The notes under the pieces were generated by a model. That model made no database searches. It saw only the letters and a list, made by a program, of their open reading frames with translations, and was not told the DNA's origin. Shown here in pieces: positions 11,476 through 24,000 of a DNA stretch of 64,000 nt (the stretch's first letter is position 1; every line of letters begins with the position of its first letter). Source of the stretch: Paratinospora sagittata (Eukaryota > Streptophyta > Magnoliopsida > Ranunculales > Menispermaceae); contig CM069605.1 of NCBI GenBank assembly GCA_035771175.1, positions 20,476,288-20,540,287 on the forward strand, read 5' to 3'. Position numbers and translations under genes: made by a program.

Positions 11476-13177
11476 TCAGTTGGTACTAGAAAACAATTCA
11501 GGGTATTTCTGTTTAATTATTGCTTCTAGTTCCCATGTTGTTTCCTCTACGCCGTGGTGATCCCAGAGCACTTTCACAAGTGGTATGCTACGTCGTCGTA
11601 GTTCTTGAGTTTTTCGATCTAAAATTTGGATTGTTTTCTCCTGATACGTATTTCCTTCCTCAACCCAAACCTCGACTAAAGGGATGATATGCGAAGGATC
11701 AGGACGATACTTGCGAAGCATAGATACGTGAAAAACGTTATGAACCTTAGGCATGGACGATGGAAGGGATAGACGATAAGCAAGTTTGCCAATACGTTCA
11801 ATGATCTGAAATGTACCGATATATCGCAGGGAGAGTTTGCCTTTGATGCCAAAGCGTTTGACACCTCTTGTGGGCTGGACTTTCAGAAAAACAAAGTCCC
11901 CCTTAGCAAATTCTAGAGGTTGTCTCCGCTTGTCAGCATAGCTCTTCTGTCGACTTTGTGCAATGCAAAGTCGTTCCTTTACTAGTGCGATCTTCTCAGA
12001 AGTCTCTTGAACTAGTTCAGGGCCTAACTGCGGTCGATCTGCCATATCTAACCAGCATACCGGAGATGTGAATTGAGGGTCTCGATCAGAGACGATCGTG
12101 AGTGGTATGCCATGAAGGCGTACGATCTCTCTTTCATAGAGCTCTGCAAGTTTGGCGGGATTATCTGAGAACTTTATTGGCAAGAAGTGTGCAGACTTTG
12201 TAAGTCTGTCAATGATTACCCAGATAACATCTTGCCCTTTATTGTTTCGAGGTAAGGCTGTGACAAAATCCATTGCGATGTTCTCCCATTTCCATTCTCC
12301 AATAGGTAACGGCTGGAGAAGTCCAGAGGGAAGTCTTCGTTCTGCCTTGACTTGCTGGCAAATGAGACATCGAGCAACGAAGTCTGCAATTTCCTTCTTC
12401 ATTCTAGAAAACCAGAATTGTCACTCGACATCCTTGTACATCTTGTCACCCCCAGGATGCATAGCGTACCTTGAACAGTGCATCTCAGTAAGCACTTCTT
12501 TACGAACCTCAGGATCGTTCGGTAGGTAGAGACGTTGTTTATAGCAAACGGTGCCGTCTCCAGAGACCGACCAATGAGGAAGGTCCTGGCCGCTGAACAG
12601 AAGGTCTCGTTTCTCCATTAACATAGTGTCATTAGCTTGAGCGGCTGAAATCTTTCGAACGAGCTCAGAGTTGACTGATAATTGAGAGAGTCGTGGTCTT
12701 GGTCCTTCGACGTTCAGCTGTAGGTTAAAGTTCTCCAATTCTATAGCCAACTTCCCCATTTCGTAATTAAGAGTGCAAGCAACATAAGATTTTCTACTCA
12801 GGGCATCGGCCACAACATTAGCCTTTCCGGGATGGTACTGGAGTTGAAAGTCATAATCTTTCAAGAATTCCAACCATCGTCTTTGGCGGAGGTTAAGGTC
12901 TCTCTGAGTGTATATGTACTTAAGACTCTTGTGATCTGAGAAGACCTCAAACCGTTCGCCGTATAGGTAATGACGCCATAACTTTAGTGCAAATACGACA
13001 GCTGCAAGTTCTAATTCATGCGTTGGGTAATTACCATCATGAATCTTCAGTTGTCTGGATGCATATGCAACCACTTGGCCTTCTTGCATTAGTACGGCAC
13101 CTAAGCCTTGGAGAGAGGCGTCGGTGTATAATGAAAATCCAATTGCATTTCTTGGAGTGATAAGTATAGGTGTTGGC
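11476..13177 (-). pseudogene. Ty3/gypsy pol remnant: RNase H, partial integrase, chromodomain
   Basis: The frame opens in LTR-derived sequence and enters RNase H near 13170 (YTDAS and GLGAV motifs; substrate-side motif [10 protein letters not shown] near 12800). The integrase zinc-binding part follows (HCSRYAMH, then CLICQQ), interrupted by an in-frame TGA at 12421-12423. The integrase core keeps two acidic positions, in MDFVTALP and IVSDRDPQF. After FTS it jumps in frame to PVCW, so the segment that normally holds the catalytic glutamate, roughly 75 residues, is absent. The GPY/F-like region (RYIGTFQII) and a C-terminal chromodomain (VKVLWDHHGVEETTWELE) end at a TGA at 11476. This copy cannot encode a working polymerase or integrase. 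Confidence 0.92.
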
Positions 13178-13248
13178 ATGCGCCTGAACGTTCGGGCGTT
13201 GCCCAAATAGTAATTTTTTTTATTTTTTGTGAAATACAGGGTATTACA
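13178..13248 (-). repeat. Truncated 5' LTR (about 71-75 bp)
   Basis: Only the first part of the 5' LTR survives: TGTAATACCCTGTATTTCAC, an A/T run, and one GAACGTTC unit. It is joined to pol at a GGCATG-like word near 13174-13180, so a short shared word may have guided the deletion. Confidence 0.85.
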
Positions 13249-16200
13249 TCGAGTTTTTCAGACTTTCCGATAGCGTGTTATCAAGGCTTATAGCGCGCTA
13301 TCGCCCATCTCACAAGAAATGGAAAGATCACTGCAACTGCTTTATAACGAGTTATCAAAGGGGTAGCGCGCTATAGATAATTTTCCAGAAAAACATATGT
13401 TTTATTATAGAACCCTATCAGCGTCCTATAAACACTGAAAGTCCGCTAGTGCCTTCTGGAAAATTTTGGCAAATTGCAGGATAGCCTTATTTTTGAAAAA
13501 TAAATATTTTGACACTCAAGAATCATTCCATTGACTCAAAACATATTGATATAAGATTAATAATTTCTAAATAATTCAAAACTCATTGAAATTATGATTA
13601 AAACCTTTCGAATATTTATTTTTCAAAATGAAAGACTATATCGAAGTGATTTTGAAGACTTTGCAATTTTCAGAGTTTTAGTGCTGAGATTGATCAAGAT
13701 TTTACCCTACACACCAAAGATCAAACTAATGCATTAGACATGAGATATGTATTCGTTCTTCGAGCTTGAGCTTTTGTAAACTTCGAAAGCTATTGTTTGA
13801 TATGTTCTTGATGCAATACAGGTGATGTGTTCGTTTTTTATGTGTTATCTTACCGAGACCACTTCATATACTTACAGTTTAAAATAATGGATAGCCTCTA
13901 CAAATCTAAGCACAAAAGACATAAAATGAAGAACTTGCTGAACAATGACGGTATCATCAAGACAAATTGCAATTTTGATTCAACTCGAGTCTTATTCTCT
14001 TGGAAAGCTCTTGGGAAAGCTCAATCTAACTTGCAAAAATCATGTGTTTTGTATTTTTGAAAATCAGAGAATGAGTGTTTTATAAAATTAGAAGTTGCAG
14101 GTTAAAGAGCAAGAGAGTACAAAATGATTTGAATTCAAAACATTGTTTAATCTAAAGTTGTTTTGGCGTGCGAGATAATGGGAATCATCTAGGTGTTAGT
14201 AGAGAATATTTCAATAAAGATAACCTGGCAAAACTGCGTAAGGAATAGAAAAATCGAGCAAGCATAAGTGTCCAAATTTTTCTCGTTAGAAATATCAGAT
14301 TTTTGTTTCAGACGTGGATAGCGTGCTATTGGGTTGTGCATCAGGTTCTTTTTTAGCAGGCTATAGCAGGTCGATATACACAAACCCGTGAGCTCATGTT
14401 TTTCAGACTTTCCGATAGCGTGTTATCAAGCCCTATAGTGCGCTATCGCCCATCTCACAAGAAATGGAAAGATCACTGCAACAGCTTTATAGCGAGTTAT
14501 CAAAGGGGATAGCGCGCTATAGATAATTTTTCGGAAAAACATATGTTTTATAATAGAACCCTATTAGTGTGCTATCAACACTGATAGTCCGCTAGTGCCT
14601 TCTAAAAAATTCTCGCCAATTGTTGGATAGCCTTATTTTTGAAAAATAAATATTTTGATACGTAAGAACCATTCCATTGACTCAAAACATGTTGATATAA
14701 GATAAAAAATTTCTAAATAATTCAAGACTCATTCAAATTATGATTAAAACCTTTCAAAATTTTTTTTTTCAAAATGAAATACTATATCGAAGTGATTTTG
14801 AAGACTTTGCAATTTTCAGAGTTTTAGTGCTGAGATTGATCGAGATTTTACCCTACACACCAAAGATCAAACTAATGCGTTAGACATGAGATATGTATTT
14901 GTTCTTCGAGCTTGATCTTTTGTAGACTTCGAAAGCAATTGTTTGATGTTCTTGATGCAATACTGGTGATGTGTTCGTTTTTGATGTGTTATCTTACCGA
15001 GACCACTTCATATACTTACAGTTTAAAACAATGGATAGCATCTGCAAATCTAAGCACAAAAGGAACAAAATGAAGAACTTGCTGAACAATGACGGTATCA
15101 TCAAGACAGATTGCAATTTTGATTCAATTCGAGGCTTCTTCTCTTGGAAAACTCTTTGGAAAGCTCAATCTAACTTGCAAAAATCATGTGTGTTGTATTT
15201 TTGAAAATCAGAGAATGAGTGTTTAAAAAAATTAGATGTTGCAGGTTAAAGAGCAAGAGAGTACAAAATGATTTGAATTCAAAACATTGTTTAATCTAAA
15301 GTTGTTTTGGGCATGCGAGACAATGGGAATCATCTAGGTGTTAGTAGAGAATATTTCAATAAAGATAACCTGGCAAAACTGTGTAAGGAATAGAAAAATC
15401 GAGCAAGCATAAGTGTCCAAATTTTTCTCGTTAGAAATATCAGATTTTTGTTTCAGACGTGGATAATGTGCTATTGGGTTGTGCATCATGTTCTTTTTTA
15501 GCAGGCTATAGCTGGTCGATATACACAAACCCGTGAGCTCATGTTTTTCAGACTTTCCGATAGCGTGTTATCAAGGCCTATAGTGCGCTATCGCCCATCT
15601 CACAAGAAATGGAAAGATCACTGCAACAGCTTTATAGCGAGTTATCAAAGGGGACAGCGCGCTATAGATAATTTTCTAGAAAAACATATGTTTTATTATA
15701 GAACCCTATCAGTGTGTTATCAACACTGATAGTCCGCTAGTGCCTTCTGAAAAATTCTGGCCAATTGCTGGATAGCCTTATTTTTGAAAAATAAATATTT
15801 TGACACTCAAGAACCATTCCATTGACTCAAAACATATTGATATAAGATTAATAATTTCTAAATAATTACAAACTCATTGAAATTATGATTAAAACCTTTC
15901 GAAATGTTTTTTTTCAAAATGGGATACTATATCGAAGTGATTTTGAAGACTTTACAATTTTCAGAGTTTTAGTGCTGAGATTGATCTTGATTTTACCCTA
16001 CACACCAAAGATCAAACTAATGCATTAGACATGAGATATGTATTTGTTCTTCGAGCTTAATCTTTTGTAGATTTCGAAAGCAATTGTTTGATGTGTTCTT
16101 GATGCAATACAGGTGATGTGTTCGTTTTTGATGTGTTATCTTATCGAGACCACTTCATATACTTACAGTTTAAAACAATGGATAGCGTCAGCAAATCTAA

Positions 16201-16339
16201 GCACAAAAGGAACAAAATGAAGAATTTGCTGAACAATGATGGTATCCTCAATACAAATTGCAATTTTGATTCAATTCGAGGCTTCTTCTCTTGGAAAACT
16301 CTTTGGAAAGCTCAATCTAACTTGCAAAAATCATGTGTG

Positions 16340-16420
16340 TTGTATTTTTGAAAATCAGAGAATGAGTGTTTTATAAAATTAGGTGTTAGTAGAGAATATT
16401 TCAATAAAGATAACCTGGCA
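16340..16420 (+). repeat. Satellite monomer with about 102-bp deletion
   Basis: TATAAAATTAG runs straight into GTGTTAGTAGAG. The GTTGCAGGTTAAAGAG to GGGAATCATC segment present in every neighbour is missing. Both break sides carry TAG, a 3-bp microhomology. Confidence 0.85.
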
Positions 16421-17879
16421 AAACTGTGTAAGGAATAGAAAAATCGAGCAAGCATAAGTGTCCAAATTTTTCTCGTTAGAAATATCAGATTTTTTTTTCA
16501 GACGTGGATTGCGTGCTATTGGGTTGTGTATCATGTTCTTTTTTAGCAGGCTATTGCAGGTCGATATACACAAACCGGTGAGCTCGAGTTTTTCAGACTT
16601 TCCGATAGCGTCTTATCAACGCCTATAGCGCGCTATCGCCCATCTAACAAGAAATGGAAAGATCACTGCAATTGCTTTGTAGCGAGTTATCAAAGGGGAT
16701 AACGCGCTATAGATAATTTTCCAGAAAAACATATGTTTTATTATAGAACCCTATCAGCGTGCTATTAACACTGATAGTCCGCTAGTGCCGTCTGGAAAAT
16801 ATTGGCCAATTGCAGGATAACCTTATTTTTGAAAAATAAATATTTTGACACTCAAGAATCATTCCATTGACTCAAAACATATTGATATAAGATTAATAAG
16901 TTCTAAATAATTCAAAACTCATTGAAATTATGATTAAAACATTTTGAAATTTTTTTTTTCAAAATGAAATACTATATCGAAGTGATTTTGAAGACTTTGC
17001 AATTTTCTCAGTTTTAGTGGTGAGATTGATCGATATTTTACCCTACACACCATGGATCAAACTAATGCATTAGACATGAGATATGTATTCGTTCTTCGAG
17101 CTTGATCTTTTGTAGACTTCGAAAGCTATTGTTTGATATGTTCTTGATGCAATACAGGTGATGGGTTCGTTTTTGATGTGTTATCTTACCGTGACCACTT
17201 CATATACTTACAGTTTAAAACAATGGATAGCATCTGCAAATCTAAGCACAAAAGGAATAAAATGAAGAACTTGCTGAACAATGACGGTATCATCAAGACA
17301 GATTGAAATTTTGATTCAATTCGAGGCTTCTTCTCTTGGAAAACTCTTTGGAAAGCTCAATCTAACTTGCAAAAATCATGTGTGTTGTATTTTTGAAAAT
17401 CAGAGAATGAGTGTTTTATAAAATTAGAAGTTACAGGTTAAAGAGCAAGAGAGTACAAAATGATTTGAATTCAAAACGTTATTTAATCTAAAGTTGTTTT
17501 GGGCGTGCGAGACAATGGGAATAATCTAGGTGTTAGTAGAGAATATTTCAATAAAGATAACCTGGCAAAACTGTGTAAGGAATAGAAAAATTGAGCAAGC
17601 ATAAGTGTCCAAATTTTTCTCGTTAGAAATATCAGATTTTTGTTTCAGACGTGGATAGCGTGCTATTGGATTTTGCATCATGTTCTTTTTTAGCAGGCTA
17701 TAGCAGGTCGATATACACAAACCCGTGAGCTCAAGTTTTTCAGACTTTCCGATAGCGTCTTATCAACGCCTATAGCGCGCTATCGCCCATCTAACAAGAA
17801 ATGGAAATATCACTGCAACTGCTTTGTAGCGAGTTATCAAAGGGGATAGCGCGCTATAGATAATTTTCCAAAAAAACAT

Positions 17880-18055
17880 ATGTTCTTGATGCAATACAGG
17901 TGATGTGTTCGTTTTTGATGTGTTATCTTACCGAGACCACTTCATATACTTACAGTTTAAAACAATCGATAGCCACTGGAAATCTAGGCACAAAAGGAAT
18001 AAAATGAAGAACTTGCTGAGCAATGACGGTATCATCAAGACAGATTGCAATAGAA
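17880..18055 (+). repeat. Satellite remnant bounded by two deletions
   Basis: At about 17880 CATATGTT jumps about 400 bp ahead to TGTTCTTGATGC. At about 18049 GATTGCAAT jumps about 275 bp to AATAGAAAAATCG of the following unit. The result is a piece of only about 170 bp. Each junction shares 2-4 bp between the two sides. Confidence 0.85.
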
Positions 18056-21000
18056 AAATCGAGCAAGCATAAGTGTCTAAATTTTTCTCGTTAGAAATAA
18101 CAGATTTTTGTCTCAGATGTGGATAGCGTGTTATTGAGTTGTGTATCATGTTCTCTTTTAGCAGGCTATAGCAGGTCGATATACACAAACCCGTGAGCTT
18201 GAGTTTTTCAGACTTTCCGATAGCGTGTTATAAAGGCCTATATCGCGTTATTGCCCATTACACTAAAAATGGAAAGATCACTGCAAGAGCTTTATAGCGA
18301 GTTATCAAAGGGGATAGCGCTATAGATAATTTTCTAGAAAAACATATGTTTTATTATAGAATCCTATCAGCATGCTATCAACACTGATCATGCGCTAGTG
18401 CCTTCTGGAAAATTTTGGCCGATTGCTGGATAGCCTTATTTTTGAAAACTAAATATTTTGACACTGAAGAACCATTCCATTGACTCAAAACATATTGATA
18501 TAAAATTAATAATTTCTAAATAATCCAAAACTCATTGAAATTATAATTAAAACCTTTCGAATTTTTTTTTTCAAAATGAAATACATCGAAGTGATTTTAA
18601 AGACTTTGCAATTTTCATAGTTTTAGTGCAGAGATTGATCGAGATTTTGCCCTACACACCAAATATCAAGCTAATGCATTAGACATGAGATATGTCTTCG
18701 TTCTTCGAGCTTGATCTTTTGTAGACTTCGAAAGCTATTCTTTGATGTGTTCTTGATGCAATACAGGTGATGTGTTCATTTTTTATGTGTTATCTTACCG
18801 AGACCACTTCATATACTTACAGTTTAAAACAATGGATAGCCTCTGCAAATCTAAGTACAAAAGGAATAAAATGAAGAACTTACGGAACAATGACGTTATC
18901 ATCAAGACAAATTGCAATTTTGATTCAATTCGAGGCTTCTTCTTTTGGAAAACTCTTTGGAAAGCTCAATATAACTTGCAAAAATCATGTGTGTTGTATT
19001 TTTGAAAATCAGAGAATGAGTGTTTTATAAAATTAGATGTTGCAGGTTAAAGAGCAAAAGAGTACAAAATGATTTGAATTCAAGACGTTGTTCAATATAA
19101 AGTTGTTTTGGGCGTGCGAGACAATGGGAATCATCTAGGTGTTAGTAGAGAATATTTCCATAAAGATAACCTGGCAAAACTGTGTAAGGAATAGAAAAAT
19201 CGAGCGAGCATAAGTGTCCAAATTTTTCTCGTTAGAAATATCAGATTTTTGTTTCAGACGTGGATAGCGTGCTATTGGGTTGTGTGTCATGTTCTTCACT
19301 AGCAGGCTATAGCAGGTCGATATACACAAACCCGTGAGCTCGAGTTTTTTAGACTTTTCGATAGCGTGTTATCAAGGCCTATATCGCGCTATTGCCCATT
19401 ACACTAAAAATGGGAAGATCACTGCAAGAGCTTTATAGCGAGTTATCAAAGGGGATAGCGCTATAGATAATTTTCTAGAAAAACATATGTTTTATTATAG
19501 AACCCTATCAGCGTGCTATCAACACTGATAGTGCGCAAGTGCCTTCTGGAAAATTTTGGCCAATTGCTTGATAGCCTTATTTTTGAAAAATAAATATTTT
19601 GACACTTAAGAACCATTCCATTGACTCAAAACATATTGATATAAGATTAATAATTTCTAAATAATTCAAAACTCATTGAAATTATGATTAAAACCTTTCG
19701 AATTTTTTTTTTTCAAAATGAAATACTATATCGATGTGATTTTGAAGACTTTGCAATTTTCAGAGTTTTAGTGCTGAGATTGATCGAGATTTTACCCTAC
19801 ACACCAAATATCAAACTACTGCATTAGACATGAGATATGTCTTCGTTCTTCGAGCTTGATCTTTTGTAGACTTCGAAAGCTATTGTTTGATGTGTTCTTG
19901 ATGCAATACAGGTGATGTGTTCGTTTTTGATGTGTTATCTTACCGAGACCACTTCATATACTTACAGTTTAAAACAATGGATAGCCTTCGCAAATCTAAG
20001 CACAAATGGAATAAAATGAAGAACTTGCTGAACAATGACATTAACATCGAGACAGATTGCAATTTTGATTCAATTCGAGGCTTCTTCTCTTGGAAAACTC
20101 TTTGGAAAGCTCAATCTAACTTGCAAAAATCATGTGTGTTGTATTTTTGGAAATCAGAGAATGGGTGTTTTATAAAATTAGATGTTGCAGGTTAAAGAGC
20201 AAGAGAGTACAAAATGATTTGAATACAAAACGTTGTTTAATCTAAAGTTGTTTTGGGCGTGCGAGACAATGGGAATCATCTAGGTGTTAGTAGAGAATAT
20301 TTCAATACAGATAACCTGGCAAAACTGTGTAAGGAATAGAAAAATCGAGCAAGCATAAGTGTCCAAATTTTTCTCGTTAGAAATATCAGATTTTTGTTTC
20401 AGACGTGGATAGCGTGCTATTGGGTTGTGTATCATGTTCTTTGTTAGCAGGATATAGCAGGTCGATATACACAAACCCGTGAGCTCGAGTTTTTCAGACT
20501 TTCCGATAGCGTGTTATCAAGGCCTATACTGCGCTATCGCCCATGTCACAAGAAATGGAAAGATCACTGCAACAACTTTATAGCGAGTTATCAAAGGAGA
20601 TAGCGCGTTATAGATAATTTTCCAGAAAAACATATGTTTTATTATAGAACCCTATCAGTGTGCTATCAACACTGATAGTCCGCTAGTGCCTTCTGAAAAA
20701 TTTTGGCCAATTGCTGGATAGCCTTATTTCTGAAAACTAAATATTTTGACACTCAATAACCATTCCATTGACTCAAAACATATTGATATAAGATTAATAA
20801 TTTCTAAATAATTCAAAACTCATTGAAATTATGATTAAAACCTTTCGAAATGTTTTTTTTCAAAATGAAATACAATATCGAAGTGATTTTGAAGACTTTG
20901 CAATTTTCAGAGTTTTAGTGCTGAGATTGATCGAGATTTTACCCTACACACCAAAGATCAAACTAATGCATTAGACATGAGATATGTCTTCGTTCTTCGA

Positions 21001-24000
21001 GCTTGATCTTTTGTAGACTTCGAAAGCTATTGTTTGATCTGTTCTTGATGCAATACAGGTGATGTGTTCGTTTTTGATGTGTTATCTTACCGTGACCACT
21101 TCATATACTTACAGTTTAAAACAATGGATAGCCTCTGCAAATCTAAGCACAAAAGGAATAAAATGAAGAACTTGCTGAACAATGACGGTATCATCAAGAC
21201 AGATTGAAATTTTGATTCAATTCGAGGCTTCTTCTCTTGGAAAACTCTTTGGAAAGCTCAATCTAACTTGCAAAAATCATGTGTGTTGTATTTTTGAAAA
21301 TCAGAGAATGAGTGTTTTATAAAATTAGAAGTTACAGGTTAAAGAGCAAGAGAGTACAAAATGATTTGAATTCAAAACGTTATTTAATCTAAAGTTGTTT
21401 TGGGCGTGCGAGACAATGGGAATAATCTAGGTGTTAGTAGATAATATTTCAATAAAGATAACCTGGCAAAACTGTGTAAGAAATAGAAAAATTTAGCAAG
21501 CATAAGTGTCCAAATTTTTCTCGTTAGAAATATCAGATTTTTGTTTCAGACGTGGATAGCGTGCTATTGGGTTTTGCATCATGTTCTTTTTTAGTAGGCT
21601 ATAGCAGGTCGATATACACAAACCCGTGAGCTCATGTTTTTCAGACTTTCCGATAGCGTGTTATCAAGGTCTATAGTGCGCTATCGCCCATCTCACAAGA
21701 AATGGAAAGATCACTGCAACAGCTTTATAGCGAGTTATCAATGGGGATAGCGCGCTATAGATAATTTTCCGAAAAAACATATGTTTTATAAGAGAACCCT
21801 ATCAGTGTGCTATCAACACTGATAGTCCGCTAGTGCCTTCTGAAAAATTCTGGCCAATTGCTGGATAGCCTTATTTTTGAAAAATAAATTTTTTGACACT
21901 TAAGAACCATTCCATTGGCTCAAAACATGTTGATATAAGATTAAAAATTTCTAAATAATTCAAGACTCATTGAAATTATGATTAAAACCTTTCAAATTTT
22001 TTTTTTTCAAAATTAAATACTATATCGATGTGATTTTGAAGACTTTGCAATTTTCAGAGTTTTAGTGCTGAGATTGATCGAGATTTTACCCTACACACCA
22101 AATATCAAACTACTGCATTAGACATGAGATATGTCTTCGTTCTTCGAGCTTGATCTTTTGTAGACTTCGAAAGCTATTGTTTGATGTGTTCTTGATGCAA
22201 TACAGGTGATGTGTTCGTTTTTGATGTGTTATCTTACCGAGACCACTTCATATACTTACAGTTTAAAACAATGGATAGCCTTTGCAAATCTAAGCACAAA
22301 TGGAATAAAATGAAGAACTTGCTGAACAATGACATTAACATCAAGACAGATTGCAATTTTGATTCAATTCGAGGCTTCTTCTCTTGGAAAACTCTTTGGA
22401 AAGCTCAATCTAACTTGCAAAAATCATGTGTGTTGTATTTTTGAAAATCAGAGAATGGGTGTTTTTTAAAATTAGAAGTTGCAGGTTAAAGAGCAAGAGA
22501 GTACAAAATGATTTGAATACAAAACGTTGTTTAATCTAAAGTTGTTTTGGGCGTGCGAGACAATGGGAATCATCTAGGTGTTAGTAGAGAATATTTCAAT
22601 ACAGATAACCTGGCAAAACTGTGTAAGGAATAGAAAAATCGAGCAAGCATAAGTGTCCAAATTTTTCTCGTTGGAAATATCATATTTTTGTTTCAGACGT
22701 GGATAGCGTGCTATTGGGTTGTGTATCATGTTCTTTGTTAGCAGGATACAGCAGGTCGATATACACAAACCCGTGAGCTCGAGTTTTTCAGACTTTCCGA
22801 TAGCGTGTTATCAAGGCCTATACTGCGCTATCGCCCATGTCACAAGAAATGGAAAGATCACTGCAACAACTTTATAGCGAGTTATCAAAGGAGATAGCGC
22901 GCTATAGATAATTTTCCAGAAAAACATATGTTTTATTAAAGAACCCTATCAGTGTGCTATCAACACTGATAGTCCGCTAGTGCCTTCTGAAAAATTTTGG
23001 CCAATTGCCGGATAGCCTTATTTTTGAAAAATAAATATTTTGACACTCAATAACCATTCCATCGACTCAAAACATATTGATATAAGATTAATAATTTCTA
23101 AATAATTCAAAACTCATTGAAATTATGATTAAAACCTTTCGAAATGTTTTTTTTCAAAATGAAATACAATATCGAAGTGATTTTGAAGACTTTGCAATTT
23201 TCGGAGTTTTATTGCTGAGATTGATCGAGATTTTACCCTACACACCAAAGATCAAACTAATGCATTAGACATGAGATATGTATTTGTTCTTCGAGCTTGA
23301 TCTTTTGTAGACTTCGAAAGCAATTGTTTGATGTGTTCTTGATGCAATACAGGTGATGTGTTCGTTTTTGATGTGTTATCTTACCGAGACCACTTCATAT
23401 ACTTACAGCTTAAAACAATGGATAGCATCTGCAAATCTAAGCACAAAAGGAACAAAATGAAGAATTTGCTGAACAATGACGGTATCATCAAGACAGATTG
23501 CAATTTTGATTCAATTCGAGGCTTCTTCTCTTGGAAAACTCTTAGGAAAGCTCAATCTAACTTGCAAAAATCATGTGTGTTGTGTTTTTGAAAATCAGAG
23601 AATGAGTGTTTTATAAAATTAGAAGTTGCAGGTTAAAGAGCAAGAGAGTACAAAATGATTTGAATTCAAAACGTTGTTTAATCTAAAGTTGTTTTGGGCG
23701 TGCGAGACAATGGGAATCATCTAGGTGTTAGTAGAGAATATTTCAATACAGATAACCTGGCAAAACTGTGTAAGGAATAGAAAAATCGAGCAAGCATAAG
23801 TGTCCAAATTTTTCTCGTTAGAAATATCAGATTTTTGTTTCAGACGTGGATAGCGTGCAATTGGGTTGTGTATCATGTTCTTTTTTAGCAGGATATAGCA
23901 GGTCGATATACACAAACCCATGAGCTCGAGTTTTTTAGACTTTCCGATAGCGTCTTATCAAGGCCTATACTGCGCTGTCGCCCATGTCACAAGAAATGGA

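Larger units (their letters stand above)
9604..13248 (-). mobile_element. Internally deleted Ty3/gypsy chromovirus
   Basis: Read on the minus strand, the element starts with TGTAATACCC at 13248. It keeps only about 75 bp of the 5' LTR and then jumps directly into the RNase H part of pol near 13175. It continues through integrase and chromodomain, a purine tract, and a complete 3' LTR ending at 9604. The rest of the 5' LTR, the primer site, gag, protease and reverse transcriptase are missing. The flanking TCGAG duplication shows the deletion happened within the element during or after integration. The chromodomain and the pol order place it among Ty3/gypsy chromoviruses, probably Tekay/Del-like, but no phylogeny was possible here. 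Confidence 0.92.

Noticed and set aside
12152..12529. 125-codon plus-strand ORF opposite integrase
   Set aside because: It is the shadow of the integrase frame on the other strand.
14971..15204. A recurring 77-codon plus-strand ORF (MFVFDVLSYRDHF type) in satellite monomers
   Set aside because: Length varies between units through stops and frameshifts (17285 and 21206 have a stop in the middle). It overlaps AT-rich satellite with no coding signature. A codon-position substitution test over all monomers would settle it.
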